Positions 32,409 through 43,300 of a stretch of 64,000 bases of DNA are shown here, piece by piece. Position numbers and translations under genes: made by a program. The notes under the pieces are model-generated. The model was not told the origin of the DNA. It was given only the letters and a program-made list of their open reading frames with translations, and made no database searches. Numbering within the stretch: position 1 is the stretch's first letter; every line of letters starts with the position of its first letter. The stretch is from Closterium sp. NIES-65 (lineage: Eukaryota > Streptophyta > Zygnematophyceae > Desmidiales > Closteriaceae), in the NCBI GenBank assembly GCA_948144175.1, contig CANXME010001989.1, positions 593,245 to 657,244 on the forward strand. The letters are read 5' to 3'.

Positions 32409-32545
32409 TGTCCAAACTATATGTATGTTATGATAGAATATGTAGGCTTTAGTGGGGTAGCCAATATGGGGTACAACCCCTTAGGGCTTTCTTTTGTACC
32501 CAAACACTCTCGTAATCTACTCATTCCTAGCTACCTATTCTAACA
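32409..32545 (+). repeat. Element 2 3' LTR
   Basis: 137 bp, TGTCCAAACT...TCTAACA, preceded by purine tract ATGGGGGTG. It retains the undivided sequence ATGTAGGCTTTAGTGG that the 5' LTR lost to the insertion. Confidence 0.9.
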
Positions 32546-32550
32546 CGTCA

Positions 32551-33150
32551 TAATGCGCACATACAAGTCTCAAGGGGCATGGGCACATCACCATGAAATC
32601 TACTCATTGCTATCTCTTAGAAGTATGCTTAGCGAGAATGTGATGCACGGGGGGGCACAAGTGTGAGAGTTGGGAGATATTTGGTACCCCCTAACATGAA
32701 CCTAACTATAGACAAGTAAATATGTTTATAATTTGACACACCCCCATTGCCTTAAAGCGGCGGTATACATACTTCGCGGTATTTTTTGGGGTTATTTAGG
32801 ATGCAAACCCAACGACGCACACTGATTCGCTTACGAAAAACCCTCTTCCAGAATCAGTAGGTGCGAGCTGGTCAAACGGAACTGGCGAAATCCGCCAGTT
32901 TTGTGAAGATTTTCGGTTGAGAAACAATCCTCAGCGACTCTGCGATACTTTCGTGAGGTTGGGTTGAGGAGGGGATTGGTGAATTTGTATAGCCAATCAA
33001 GAGCAAGGAAATTTCAGGCGGGGGTTGTGTTGTCAAAAACTGTGAAACACACCTCGCCATCGAAGCAGAGGGCTACCTAGTTTTCAAGTGATAAACCAGA
33101 GGCCCTCCCACCAGGTATGTAGACGACAACTTTAAGTGAAGGGCATCAAA
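32551..33150. other. Inter-element segment with possible LTR relic
   Basis: On the minus strand AATGGGGGTG then TGTCAAAT (32738 downwards) looks like a purine tract and LTR start, so roughly 32610-32738 may be an LTR relic. The rest (32750-33150) shows no gene. Confidence 0.35.
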
Positions 33151-33362
33151 ACTAGCAAGAGAGACAATTGGTAACAAGAACGGTCAAGAGAAGTAACAAC
33201 ACAAAGCTCAGGGTGGATCACGAAGCCATCACACAGTCTGAGAGCAAGCATGGGTCCTCAAGGGCAGTTGAAGAGTTCACACACACACACACACACACAC
33301 ATATACATACACACACATACACACACACACACACACATACATACACACACATACACACACAC

Positions 33363-33399
<37 letters not shown>

Positions 33400-33830
33400 T
33401 ACACACATATACATACACACACACATACATACATACACACACGTGCGTGCGTACACACACACACGCACACACACACACATACACAGACATACACACACAT
33501 ACCACACGCACGCACGTACGCGCGCATGCGCGCGCACACACACACGCATACGCACCCCCCCCCCCCCCCCACATACACATGCATAGATACACATACATAA
33601 ATACATATACACACACACACGCACATGCATACACACACAGATGTATGTACATATGTAAACATATGTATGTATATAGAAGGCATGACAAGCAGAGCAAGAA
33701 GCAAGAGACAAGCCTACAGCAACCGAGAGCCTGTCTGAACAAGGCAAAGCAGCAAACAAAACATGTAGTGGTCACCAAACGGAAGTGCCTTGGTGAAGAG
33801 ATCTATAGTGTTGGCCGCTGAGACCATAAA
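33150..33830 (-). pseudogene. Copia 3' remnant, minus strand, with CA expansion
   Basis: The minus strand between about 33830 and 33740 reads [16 protein letters not shown], the C-terminal RNase H motif of copia Pol. Sequence complementary to GTGATCCACCCTGAGCTT (33204-33225) is the 3' untranslated motif seen in elements 1-3. A 365-bp (CA)n-rich tract lies between. The rest of the element is missing, replaced by element 5. Confidence 0.7.
33276..33640. repeat. (CA)n / (CATA)n microsatellite
   Basis: About 365 bp of alternating purine/pyrimidine (CA, CATA, CG-containing) with a C17 run at about 33556. It gives spurious His/Thr and Cys/Val reading frames. Confidence 0.95.
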
Positions 33831-33853
33831 TCCCAAACATACCTGGTCGCGTC

Positions 33854-33983
33854 TGTCAGACTGCATGTTTGTGTTCTCTCTAGGCTATAGTGGGTTAGCC
33901 TACAAGGGGTACAACACTTAAGGGTTAGTACTTGTACCCAACTCATTCATAATTCATCCATTCTTGCACAGTTGATTCTGACA
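33854..33983 (+). repeat. Element 5 5' LTR
   Basis: 130 bp with TG...CA ends, followed immediately by the primer site at 33984. Confidence 0.85.
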
Positions 33984-34889
33984 TGGTATTCAGAGCAGGA
34001 AACCTGTTAGGTTTTTAGGGCCCACCGATCGTTCCGCTAGTTCCTGTCCGAAGCACCCTTACGCTGTCCAGCCGTCTTGCATAGTGTCACGCTGCCCTGC
34101 AGCTACTCGCACTACCCGCCCTAGCGCGCTGCCCTGCTGTCACGCGCGCCCCTGCTGCCCGCGAGCAGCTCGTGCCCCGCGCGTCCCTGCTGCCCGCGAG
34201 CAGCCCCTGCCTTGCGCGCCCCTGCTGCCCACGAGCAGCCCCTGCCCCGCGGGCCACTGCTGCCTGCAAGCAGCCCCTGCCCCGAGCGCCCCTGCTGCCC
34301 GCGAGCAGCCCCTTCCTTGCGCGCCCCTTCTGGCCGCGAGCAGCCCCGCAGCCCAGCGCGCCTCACAGCCCTAAATGCGCCAGCGCGCCCCATAGCCCAG
34401 CGCTCCCTGCTGCTAAGCACGCCAGCGCGCCCCGCAGCCTAGCGCGCCTGTGCGCCCCGCAGCCCAGCGCGCCAGCACGCCCCGCTGCCTTTCGCGCCAG
34501 CGCGTCCCGCAGCCCAGTGCGCTAGCGCGCTCCGCTGCTAAGCGCTAGCGCGCCCCGTAGCCCAGCGCGCCTCGCAACCCTAAATAAATAATGATAATAA
34601 TTTTTTTATTCTTAAAAAAAAATAGCGCTAGCACGCACTGCTGCCCAGCGCGCTGCTACTGCACACGCTGCTACTGTTGCGCTGTGCCTTGCCGAGCAGC
34701 ATTGCCCAGGCCGAGTCACGCCGCCCAGCTCGAGCCGCCCTCCTGCTACTACTACTGCTGCTGCTTGTGCTACTGCTGCTGCTGGAGGTGCTGGAGGTGC
34801 TGCTGAGAGTGCTGGAGGTGCTGCTAGTGCTGGAGGTGCTGGACGTGCTATTGAATGTCAGTGCCTGTCATGGCTACTATCATGGTAGT

Positions 34890-36256
34890 TGCAGCGGCTA
34901 GGGGTGGACAGCAGCTATCACTTCCTCTCCCGGACAACCCCACCCCTCAGCAGCTTCGTGAGTGGGTTTTTTAGCGATGCAAACCTGGTGGTGGAGGTTT
35001 AGATTTTATGGGTACTGCACAGCGGTGGCAGCAGCGTCCGCAGAGCACCTTCTCCCTGCAGCGGCCTCGCGACTGTGTTTCTCAGCAGTGCGTCTCTGGT
35101 TGTGTAGAGTCTGCTGCTCTAGGTGCTAGTGAGTCTGCTGCCGCTCCAGGTGTTGGTGAGTCTCCTGCAACTCTAGGTGCTCATGAGTCTGCCGATGCTC
35201 TAGGTGCTAGTGCGTCTATTGCCACATGTCCTGCCTTAGCTGAGGCCTTGCACACTTTTACGCTTGACTCAGGTGCATCACGTTGCTTCTTTCGTAATTC
35301 CACCACAACCACACCACTCGCAGCACTTGTCCCAGTCTCACTGGCTAACCCCACTGGGGACCCACTAGTTGCGCGAGCCTCTACTGTCCTCCCGTGTCCG
35401 GCAGTCCCCTCTGTCTCTCTCTGGTCTACACCTCCCCGCGTTCTCGACGAACTTGTTGAGCAACGCGGTTCTCCAGGATGAATGGGTTGACACCTTCATT
35501 CCTGGAGGACAGCGTGTGGCGATCGGTACGTGCTCACGGACTGGCCGTCACCTTGCAACGTTCACTCGTCAGCCTGGGTCCGGCCTATACACACTGATCA
35601 CTACGTCTGCATACGTGGCTGAGTCGGGTCAGGTGACTGTGTCGAGTGGGGTGTCTGCATCTGGTCAGCTTGCAGTGTCTTGCTCGTGACGGGTACTCTC
35701 TCACCAGACTCTCCTCTGGCACCACCGCCTAGGTCACCCCTCGCTACCGCGTCTCCGTAGCATGCACTCCCGTCTCCTTGTCTCAGGCCTTCCCAGGTCC
35801 CTGCCCTCCCTACCGTGCTCGCCTGCGCCGCCGTGCCTTCCCTGCGTCGAGGGGCGGCAGCGCGCCGCTCCTCACTCCTCCGAGTTTCCTCCGAGTTTCC
35901 TCCGACCACTGCTCCTCTACAAACTCTCCACATGGACGTTTGGGGCCCGTCCCCTTTCGGTGGAACGGACCAGGAACGCTATTTCTTGCTGGTTGTTGAC
36001 GACTACAGACGCTACACCACTATCTTCCCTTTGTGGCGCAAGGCGGACGTCAGCGGTGTTTTGATCCCCTGGATCTGTGCTACTCGTCGCGAGCTGCGCG
36101 AGCGGTTTCGTCAGGACTTGCCAGTCCTGTGTCTGCACTCTGACAGGGGCGGTGAGTTCTCTTTTGGCCTCCTTGAGGAGTTTTGTCGGGACGAAGGCAT
36201 CCGCCATACGTTCATGCTTCCGGCCTCTCCTCAGCAGAATGGGATTGCTGAGCGTC
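34890..36256 (+). pseudogene. Element 5 gag-pol remnant
   Basis: CAGCAGCTTCGTGAGTGG (34948) is the gag QQLREW motif, after which a TAG and a deletion remove the Cys/His cluster. Protease LDSGAS is in frame at about 35263. A frameshift near 35420 and a TGA near 35688 precede the integrase part (HSDRGGE, PQQNGIAERR). Truncated before the RT. Confidence 0.8.
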
Positions 36257-36690
36257 GCCAAATCGCCGAAGAGACGCATGCACACTGACCTTGTGCCATG
36301 CATGTAAAGATTTCTTTCAGCATTCCTTACCGCCACCTCAGCAACGCGTACAAGACCAACAATTTCTTCGCCCGTCGCTACTAACGGTGTCTTGCCGCTC
36401 TTGCACATCACATTTTTCCAATGCACTACTGGACTTGGCCGAGTCAGTCTACGCTTCAAGACTAGCCCGAACCTCGCTGCCAGTATCGCACTAATTAGCT
36501 CGCACGCACCACGTTATTGTTTACATGTTTTCGTTATAAATTTTCGGTCACATTGTGCTCATTTGACTCTTTAGTGCAATATTTACTCGCTCGTTCAAAT
36601 GCACATGTAACACTTGGTATCAAAACTACTTTCCTTCAAACTGCACCTTTTTTTTTTCCTCGAAATGACCAACTGCCTCTCATGATAGCA
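36257..36690. other. Unassigned segment with possible LTR end
   Basis: ATGTAACA followed by CTTGGTATCAAAAC (about 36606-36625) looks like an LTR end plus primer site of another family, but no partner LTR is visible. A minus-strand open stretch (36459 leftwards) has no recognised domain. Confidence 0.3.
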
Positions 36691-38127
36691 TGTCAGAATT
36701 TAGAAGAAAGAAAGAGGATTGAACTAGCAAGAATGAGGATACAAATAGCAAACCCTAGAAGGGTTGTACTCGCTATAGAGCACCCCACTACAGGCTAGAA
36801 CAATAAGATAATATTCTGACAGACCCCCATAGCCAAAGTGGGGTGTAATCAGCAGAGCAGGCAAAGCAAAACAAGCTCAGGGTGGATCACAATGTCACCA
36901 CACATTCTGAGCACAAGTTCAAGAAGAAATAGTTTAGAGTTCACAATTATAAGCAAAGCTAGTGGTAGTCACAACGGGCAAGTGAGGAGGAGGAGGGAGA
37001 GTGAGGGGAGAGGAGACAGGAGGCGACGGCTGAAGCTGCAGACACACGGGCAACAGGAGGCAGACTGGCACAGCGGCTACCGGACAGCGCCCGGACTACA
37101 GGAGTAACAGGCCCCGCGGCTCAAATAGCGGCGGACGGGCAACGGACCCACGGGCGGCTGGCACAGCTGGCTACGACTGGGCTACCGGGACAGCGCCCCG
37201 GACTACAGGTGCTGCTGACGACAAACTGGCAACCTCCGCTCATCCTCCCGCACATAGTCCCACCCCCCTGATACACACCCACTGCTACACCACTAGCTCT
37301 ACTCCCACGCACCCCCCTAAAACCCTAAACCCCAGTCTCCCACACAACCACCCCCCTCAGCGACAGCTGCAGCAGTGGGAGACGAAGGAGGAGGAGGAGA
37401 AAGGGAGGAAGGCACACCGGCCACCCCCATACCCGCCACCCCACAGCTCGCCCCTCCCGTCGTCCGTCGTGGCGACCTGAGGGGGCCGCTTGCGGCCCCC
37501 GAAGGAGCCGCGACGGGCGACGGGAAATGGGGGAAGGGGAGAAAGGGGGGGGGCCCACCACGGACCTGAGGGGAGGGCGGGGCCGCGACAAGGGGCGGGG
37601 CCGCGACGAGCGGGGCGGGGCCGCGACGGTCGGGGTGGGACCGCGACGTAGGGTGGGGCCGCGACAGGTCGGGGCCGCGAAGGTAGGGCGGGGCCAAGCC
37701 GGGCAGGCGCACGGGCGGCGACGGGCCGGGGCGGGGCCGCGACGAAGGGCGGGGCCGAGCCGGGCAGGCGCACGGGCGGCGACGGGCCGGGGCGGGGCCG
37801 CGACGTAGAGGAGAAGCCCGCCGCGCGCCCCGGGGCGCACAGCGGGCAATGAACCGCCGCGCGCCTCGGGGCGCACGGCGGGCAGAAAACCGCCGCGCGC
37901 CTCGGGGCGCACGGCGGGATGAAAAAGTAGCAGCGGAAGCAAGGTGGGGACACACCCACAGGATCGATCCAAGGGGATCGACCTGCTCTGATAGCATGTC
38001 AGAATTTAGAAGAAAGAAAGAGGATTGAACTAGCAAGAATGAGGATACAAATAGCAAACCCTAGAAGGGTTGTACTCGCTATAGAGCACCCCACTACAGG
38101 CTAGAACAATAAGATAATATTCTGACA
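36691..38127 (-). mobile_element. Internally deleted copia derivative
   Basis: Two 131-bp LTRs (36691-36821 and 37997-38127), identical by eye, enclose 1175 bp. On the minus strand: primer site TGCTATCAGAGCAGG next to the right LTR, a GC-rich leader (about 37920-37430), then directly the 3' untranslated motif (GTGATCCACCCTGAGCTT type, about 36870-36905) and a purine tract ATGGGGGTC before the left LTR. No gag or pol, so it must move in trans if at all. The flanks (TAGCA and CATAC) do not form a target duplication. Confidence 0.82.
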
Positions 38128-38600
38128 CATACTAGGAGCCATTGTCCTTGTGCTCTCTCGCAAGCATGTGTAGCGACGATTGCACCTAGCACCTAATCTG
38201 GCCGACGTCCTTTCAGAATGGCAGATTGCATTAATCTCGCCGACCTCACGCAAGAGCGAGAAAACCTCCAGCGCACTGTAAGCCAGACGCAATCACAGAC
38301 ACAAGCAACAACAGCAATGGCAGCACCATCAACATTTCAACACAAGAGCATAGAACAATGCTTGAGCGCTAGTGATGATGGCGTCGTAGGCATCAAAGTG
38401 TGCGACGACCACAAGACGACACACCCCGGAGCGACGAGTGTGCCGGAGACCCAACAGCGCGTTATTGCCACGGCACAGAACGATGAGTCGACTATTTTTT
38501 TGCCGATGCCACTCAAGCCGCAGCATCCGCCATGCTTTAACCTGAGTCATTGGGGTGGTCCGACAACTTAGGAGTGTATTTTCACCATGAACGTGTTTTT
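38128..38600 (+). other. Unassigned open stretch (117 codons)
   Basis: An ATG frame at 38218-38571 begins MADCINLADLTQEREN and is Gln/Thr-rich. I do not recognise it. Its position just upstream of a gypsy-like gag fragment makes an N-terminal gag piece plausible, but this is inference. Confidence 0.3.
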
Positions 38601-39010
38601 TTACATTAACTATGGCTCGTCTGATGCGACGAAGATTCGATACGCAATATTGTTATTGTAAAGTCCCAACATGGATTGGTGGCGCACCATCATCACGAAG
38701 CCGAGCGATTACGAGCCGCTTCTGCAGGGGGGGGACCATCCAGATCATAGGTACTATCGTATTTTGTCGAGGTCGCCCATCGCACGTGGGACGCGCGGTG
38801 CGCGAGTCTGCATGGGAGATTCGAGGCAATGTTTCCGTCCAGGACAATACAAGTGGGTTCCTGACGCAGATTGGCTACATGCACATGAGAGAGCACATCG
38901 ATCGCTATGCCTCAGGCCTAAGATATGAAATCGCGCAAGAAATCATGCTCAGCGGTGTCACAGACTTCAACAAAATTCCCGCCATGCAGTGCCCTAGATA
39001 TCAGCCTTGT
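38600..39010 (+). pseudogene. Ty3/gypsy-like gag remnant
   Basis: Frames around 38850-39000 read IGYMHMREHIDRYASGLRY and EIAQEIMLSGVTDFNKI, which resemble the C-terminal part of the retrotransposon gag domain (the Y..GL...I...V...G..dF pattern). The reading frame is broken by shifts and stops. No protease or RT follows. Confidence 0.45.
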
Positions 39011-40130
39011 TACGCTGATTCAGCGTTAGATCAGGCCTTTTTTTAGGGGTTAGGCTGAATCCAAAGTTTTTTGTTATGTTCCTTGGCTGATTTTTCAGTG
39101 TTGATTTTTCAGTGTTTTTTTCTATACCTTGGCTGAATTTTCAGCCTGTTTGTATGGGTGTAGGCTGAGCACTCAGACTTGTAGTGGGTAAACACTGAAA
39201 CCGGAAGACAGTGATTTCCGCCAGCACACCACTTCCACACGAACTTCCCCCCCCAGCCCCCGTGTTCCACTCGAATTTCCACCCCCCACCCCCCCCCCCC
39301 CCCCGGCCCCCATGTTCCACTCGAATTTCCCCCCCGGCCCCCGTGTTCCACTCGAATTCCCCCCCCAGCCCCCGTGTTCCACTCGAATTTCCCCCCCAGC
39401 CCCCGTGTTCCACTCGAATTTCCCCACCAGCCCACGTGTTTCACCCAAATCTCCCCCCAGCCCACTTCGTCCACTCTAATAAACCCCCCTTTCAACTCTC
39501 CTCCAGCCCACCCCGTTTCTCCCCTTAGCCCAGGTCGCTCTCTCACCCCTTCCCCCAGCCCACCTCGCCCCTCCCCAAAGCCCGCCTGCCTCCCTCGCCA
39601 CTCCCAAACCAACCATAAAAATGTTACACAAAGTATATGTAATTCGTAATTCTGCTTAGAATCAAAGCTATACACAATTAGCGTAATTTGTTTATGAACA
39701 CTGATTTTTTCAGAGTTTTTTTTCCCTAGGTAACGCTGACTGTCACCGTTTTTTTTCCGTACCAGGACTGATGGATCAGCCTGGTCCAAAACGAATCTAG
39801 GGGCCTGCCGCCATGGCAGAAAGTTTCGATTTTCTCTGCCGACCGAGAACAGGGTACTACTACAACTGGAGACACCGGGCTCGCGGGACGAATGAGGGTC
39901 CTACAATATGCGCTGTCGCCGCGAATGCCGCTACCGCACTGTTCAAAGGGCGCAATTCGCGTGCACCCTTTTGATCTCTTGAACTCGTTCAAAAGGCTGT
40001 CATCAACAGCTTTGTAACACTATGTACAGGTCACATGGATGGGACATTCTTTTTAGTGCGTCTTTTATTCGCGGGATTGCTGTAGGATTCAATGTGCAAT
40101 GTGCAATGGCTTTGTACAGAACAAATCTAG
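39011..40130. repeat. 3' flank of copy 2 with C-rich minisatellite
   Basis: 39040-39170 repeats GGCTGATTTTTCAGTG-like units. 39236-39480 is a minisatellite of about 31 bp (CCCCCAGCCCCCGTGTTCCA core), about seven units. No gene recognised. Confidence 0.65.
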
Positions 40131-40337
40131 TCAAGGCAAACAAAGCAACATGCCAGTCCAAAATCTACTCACTGCACAATCATAACCGTTATTAAGGTTT
40201 CTAAACAATTCAATGCTGCGGCTGTATTTCTTAGTGACCAGCATGCCGCACGTATCGCCACGCTTCACACTGTACAATCTCTTGGTTGAACAGGGCACGC
40301 CTGAGAGAGGACGAGAGTCAAAGCCGGCCACACAAAC
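40131..40337 (-). CDS. Copy 2 exon 12: LysM 4 and C-terminus
   Basis: 207 bp including the stop. YSVKRGDTCGMLVTKKYSRS, LNNGYDC and FWTGMLLCLP complete the last LysM. The tail is four residues shorter than in copy 1. Acceptor TTGGCAG. Confidence 0.82.
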   Translation of the reverse strand, partial: VCVAGFDSRPLSGVPCSTKRLYSVKRGDTCGMLVTKKYSRSIELFRNLNNGYDCAVSRFWTGMLLCLP

Positions 40338-43300
40338 CTGCCAATTGTGTTTCCGTGAAAACAGGGTTTGCGTGAGACAAACTAAAAAGGAAGCATCAGA
40401 TATGAAGCTAGCTTTCGACCACTCGTGGCATCTCAAAACTTCACGCTACTGCCAGCAACAGCCTTCTTGACCTTGTCACAGGAGAAAAGAGATTCGACCT
40501 GGATCATCGCACTCACACCCTTCCACTCCCCAGCTCTACCACTTACCCTGGCCCCTGGCATCATCGAAAGCGAAGCCCCAATATCCCCCACACTCGCACC
40601 ATTGTGGCTGCGAGGTTTCCGTGATGCTCATATTCAATCCCTTTCACTCGTACAACCACTCACGCACCACTGCACACTGCCACGCACTTACCTCGCAGTC
40701 ATATCCACACTCTTCCTACTGCAGTGCAGAAAGGAAATTTAGAGGAAGCCTAGGTTCAATTCCATACACCTGGCCCCATACACCTGGCCCCATACACCTG
40801 GTAACAGCTTTCCCACCTACCTGGTAACAGTCTTCCCACCCACCTGAGCCACAGTGTTGCCCTGCAGGGGGCTGTCTGGCAGCAGAGAATCACACAGAAG
40901 TGATTTTTTAGGCCTCAAAGATCACTCCCACCCACCTGGTAACAGCTTCCCACCCACCTGAGTCACAGTGTTGCCCTGCAGCGGGCTGTCGGGCAGCAGC
41001 GAGTCGCACGGAAAGGCGGGGTTCAGCTGAAAGAAGCGCGTGGGAGGGGTGACTTGAGTCGACTCAAAAGTCACCTCGTTACACCAACTCACAAGTCACT
41101 CCCACACACCCTGGTCCACTCTTCGCACTCACCTCAGTCACAAAGTTCCCTTGAAGCGGGCTGTCAGGCAGCAGCGAGTCGCACGGAAGGCCGGGGTTGA
41201 GCTGGAAGAAGCGCGTGGGAGAGGCGAGGCTGAAGGCCTGCCACAGCCCCTGGCAGGTCTGTGGGCTCTCAAGCTCGCTTATGAGCACGCTCTCGACTGT
41301 GTATGGGGCTGTCTGCTGCAGGCTGCTGGAGGGTGTGGCTGGAGTGATGCGTGCGTAGTGGTTGCACTTTACGTTAGTGTTTCCTTGGTCGTACCACTCT
41401 TGGTCAAACGCCACGCAGAGTAACTGTGGGGAGGGGAGGAAAGGGGGGAGAGGAAAGAGATGGTAGTTGTCCGAACAGGGGTGGTGTATTGGGGTAAATT
41501 GCTGTAGATTGGTGTACATTGGTGTACATTGGTGGTGTACATTGGTGTACATTGGTGGTGTACATTGCTGTACATTGGTGTACATTGGTGGTGTACATTG
41601 GTGTACATTGGTGGTGTACATTGGTGTACATTGGTGGTGTACATTGGTGTACATTGGTGTACATTGGTGTACATTGGTGTACATTGGTGTACATTGGTGT
41701 ACATTGGTGTACATTGGTGTACATTGGTGTGCATGTTGCACTTGTGACCACAACCCCATGCTGCACTTGTGACCACAACCCCATGCTGCACTTGTGACCA
41801 CAACCCCATGCTGCACTTGTGACCACAACCCCTACTCAAAAGTGATCTCACCTACTCAAAAGTGATCTCACCTACTCAAAAGTGATCTCACCTACTCAAA
41901 AGTGATCTCACCTACTCAAAAGTGATCTCACCTACTCAAAAGTGATCTCACCTACTCAAAAGTGACCTCACCTACTCAAAAGTGATCTCACCTACTCAAA
42001 AGTGATCTCACCTACTCAAAAGTGATCTCACCTACTCAAAAGTGATCTCACCTACTCAAAAGTGATCTCACCTGCTCAAAAGTGATCTCACCTACTCAAA
42101 AGTGATCTCACCTACTCAAAAGTGATCTCACCTACTCAAAAGTGATCTCACCTGCCCGTGCCTCGGCCCATCGGAGCAGCTGAGCGCGGGGTTGAGCGGC
42201 TCTATCTGCGTGTTGAAGAGCGCGTTGATGGAGTCACAGGTGTCGCCCTGCAGGCACACGTGTCAGATACAGGGAGAAGTGGAAGTGAGAGCGAGGATAA
42301 TGGGAGAATGGGGTTGCACGGTTCTATCTGCGTGGCGAAGAGCGCGTTGATGGAGTCACAGGTGTCGCCCTGGTTTCACACGCACACGGGGGGAGCGATG
42401 AGGTGAGGCGAGGTGAGGTGAGGTGACGCGAGGTGAGGTGAGGTGAGGTGAGGTGAGGTGAGGTGAGGTGAGGTGAGGTGAGGTGAGGTGAGGTGAGGTA
42501 AGGATTTGGCCAGGAGCGAACGGATAAGATGGGATTGACGGGGCGGGTGGAGTGAGAATCACCTGTAAAGGGAGAGTGAGTGGTAGCACATGTGGTCTGG
42601 TCAACAGACCTGCACTAGGCATGGGAAAACGAGTCGAGAACAAGCTCGACTCGGTTCTTTCTACTTGATCGACGCAAGCCAGAATGAGTCGATCAATACT
42701 CTACTGGTTAAATGCTCATCGACTGGCTTGCACTGCACTGCACTGCACCGCCTGGTGCTGCATGGGCATTGGGAGACGGAGGAGGGGGCATGCAGCTTAA
42801 ATGCAGGTCACATGCTATGCATAAGCAAATTACCAAACAGCGGACCGGTTCAAGACGAGCCGGATCGATCCATACCGGTGGTTAGCCTAGTTGCAATTCC
42901 ACTTACATAACACAATGCCACCTTCGTATAATCCAATGCCGCTTACAAAATCCGACGCCAGTTACATTAAAAAATGCCACTTACATAATTAACAGTACAT
43001 TGCTGTACATTTCTGTGATTACAATGCCACTTACTTAATTAACAGTGTACATTGCTGTACATTTCTGTGATTGCAATGTCACTTACATGATTAACAGTGT
43101 ACATTGCTGTACATTTCTGTGATTGCAATGCCACTTACATAATTAACAGTGTACATTGCTGTACATTTGGAGAAAGCACGACTGGTGACGTTGACCAGGG
43201 TGTCGGCAGGAATGGGAGCTCGACATTGGAAGCCCTGGTATCAGAGCATGGTATCAGAGAATGGTATCAGAGCATGGTATCAGGGCATGGGCAGTTGAGA

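Larger units (their letters stand above)
14166..32545 (+). mobile_element. Copia element 2, decayed and split by a 10 kb insertion
   Basis: Its 5' LTR begins at 14166 (TGTCAAACTA), is interrupted after 14205 by a 10,019-bp insertion (14206-24224), and resumes at 24225-24325. The 3' LTR is 32409-32545 (137 bp). The flanks CGTAA (14161-14165) and CGTCA (32546-32550) match at 4 of 5 bases, as expected for an old target duplication. The primer site TGGTATTAAGAGC follows the 5' LTR and the purine tract ATGGGGGTG precedes the 3' LTR. Without insertions the element is about 7.3 kb, like elements 1 and 3. Confidence 0.85.
33854..36256 (+). mobile_element. Copia element 5, 3' truncated
   Basis: A 130-bp LTR (33854-33983, TGTCAGAC...TCTGACA) with the shared core GGCTATAGTGGGTTAGC, then primer site TGGTATTCAGAGC, GC-rich leader, a mostly deleted gag and the first part of pol. 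Homology stops after GGGATTGCTGAGCGTCG in integrase (about 36256). No 3' LTR. Confidence 0.82.

Noticed and set aside
33168-33821. His/Thr-rich and Cys/Val-rich frames on both strands
   Set aside because: Product of the CA microsatellite; only the edges are real retroelement sequence.
41833-42151. CRISPR-like array
   Set aside because: Direct repeats without spacers, eukaryotic context, next to a splice donor.
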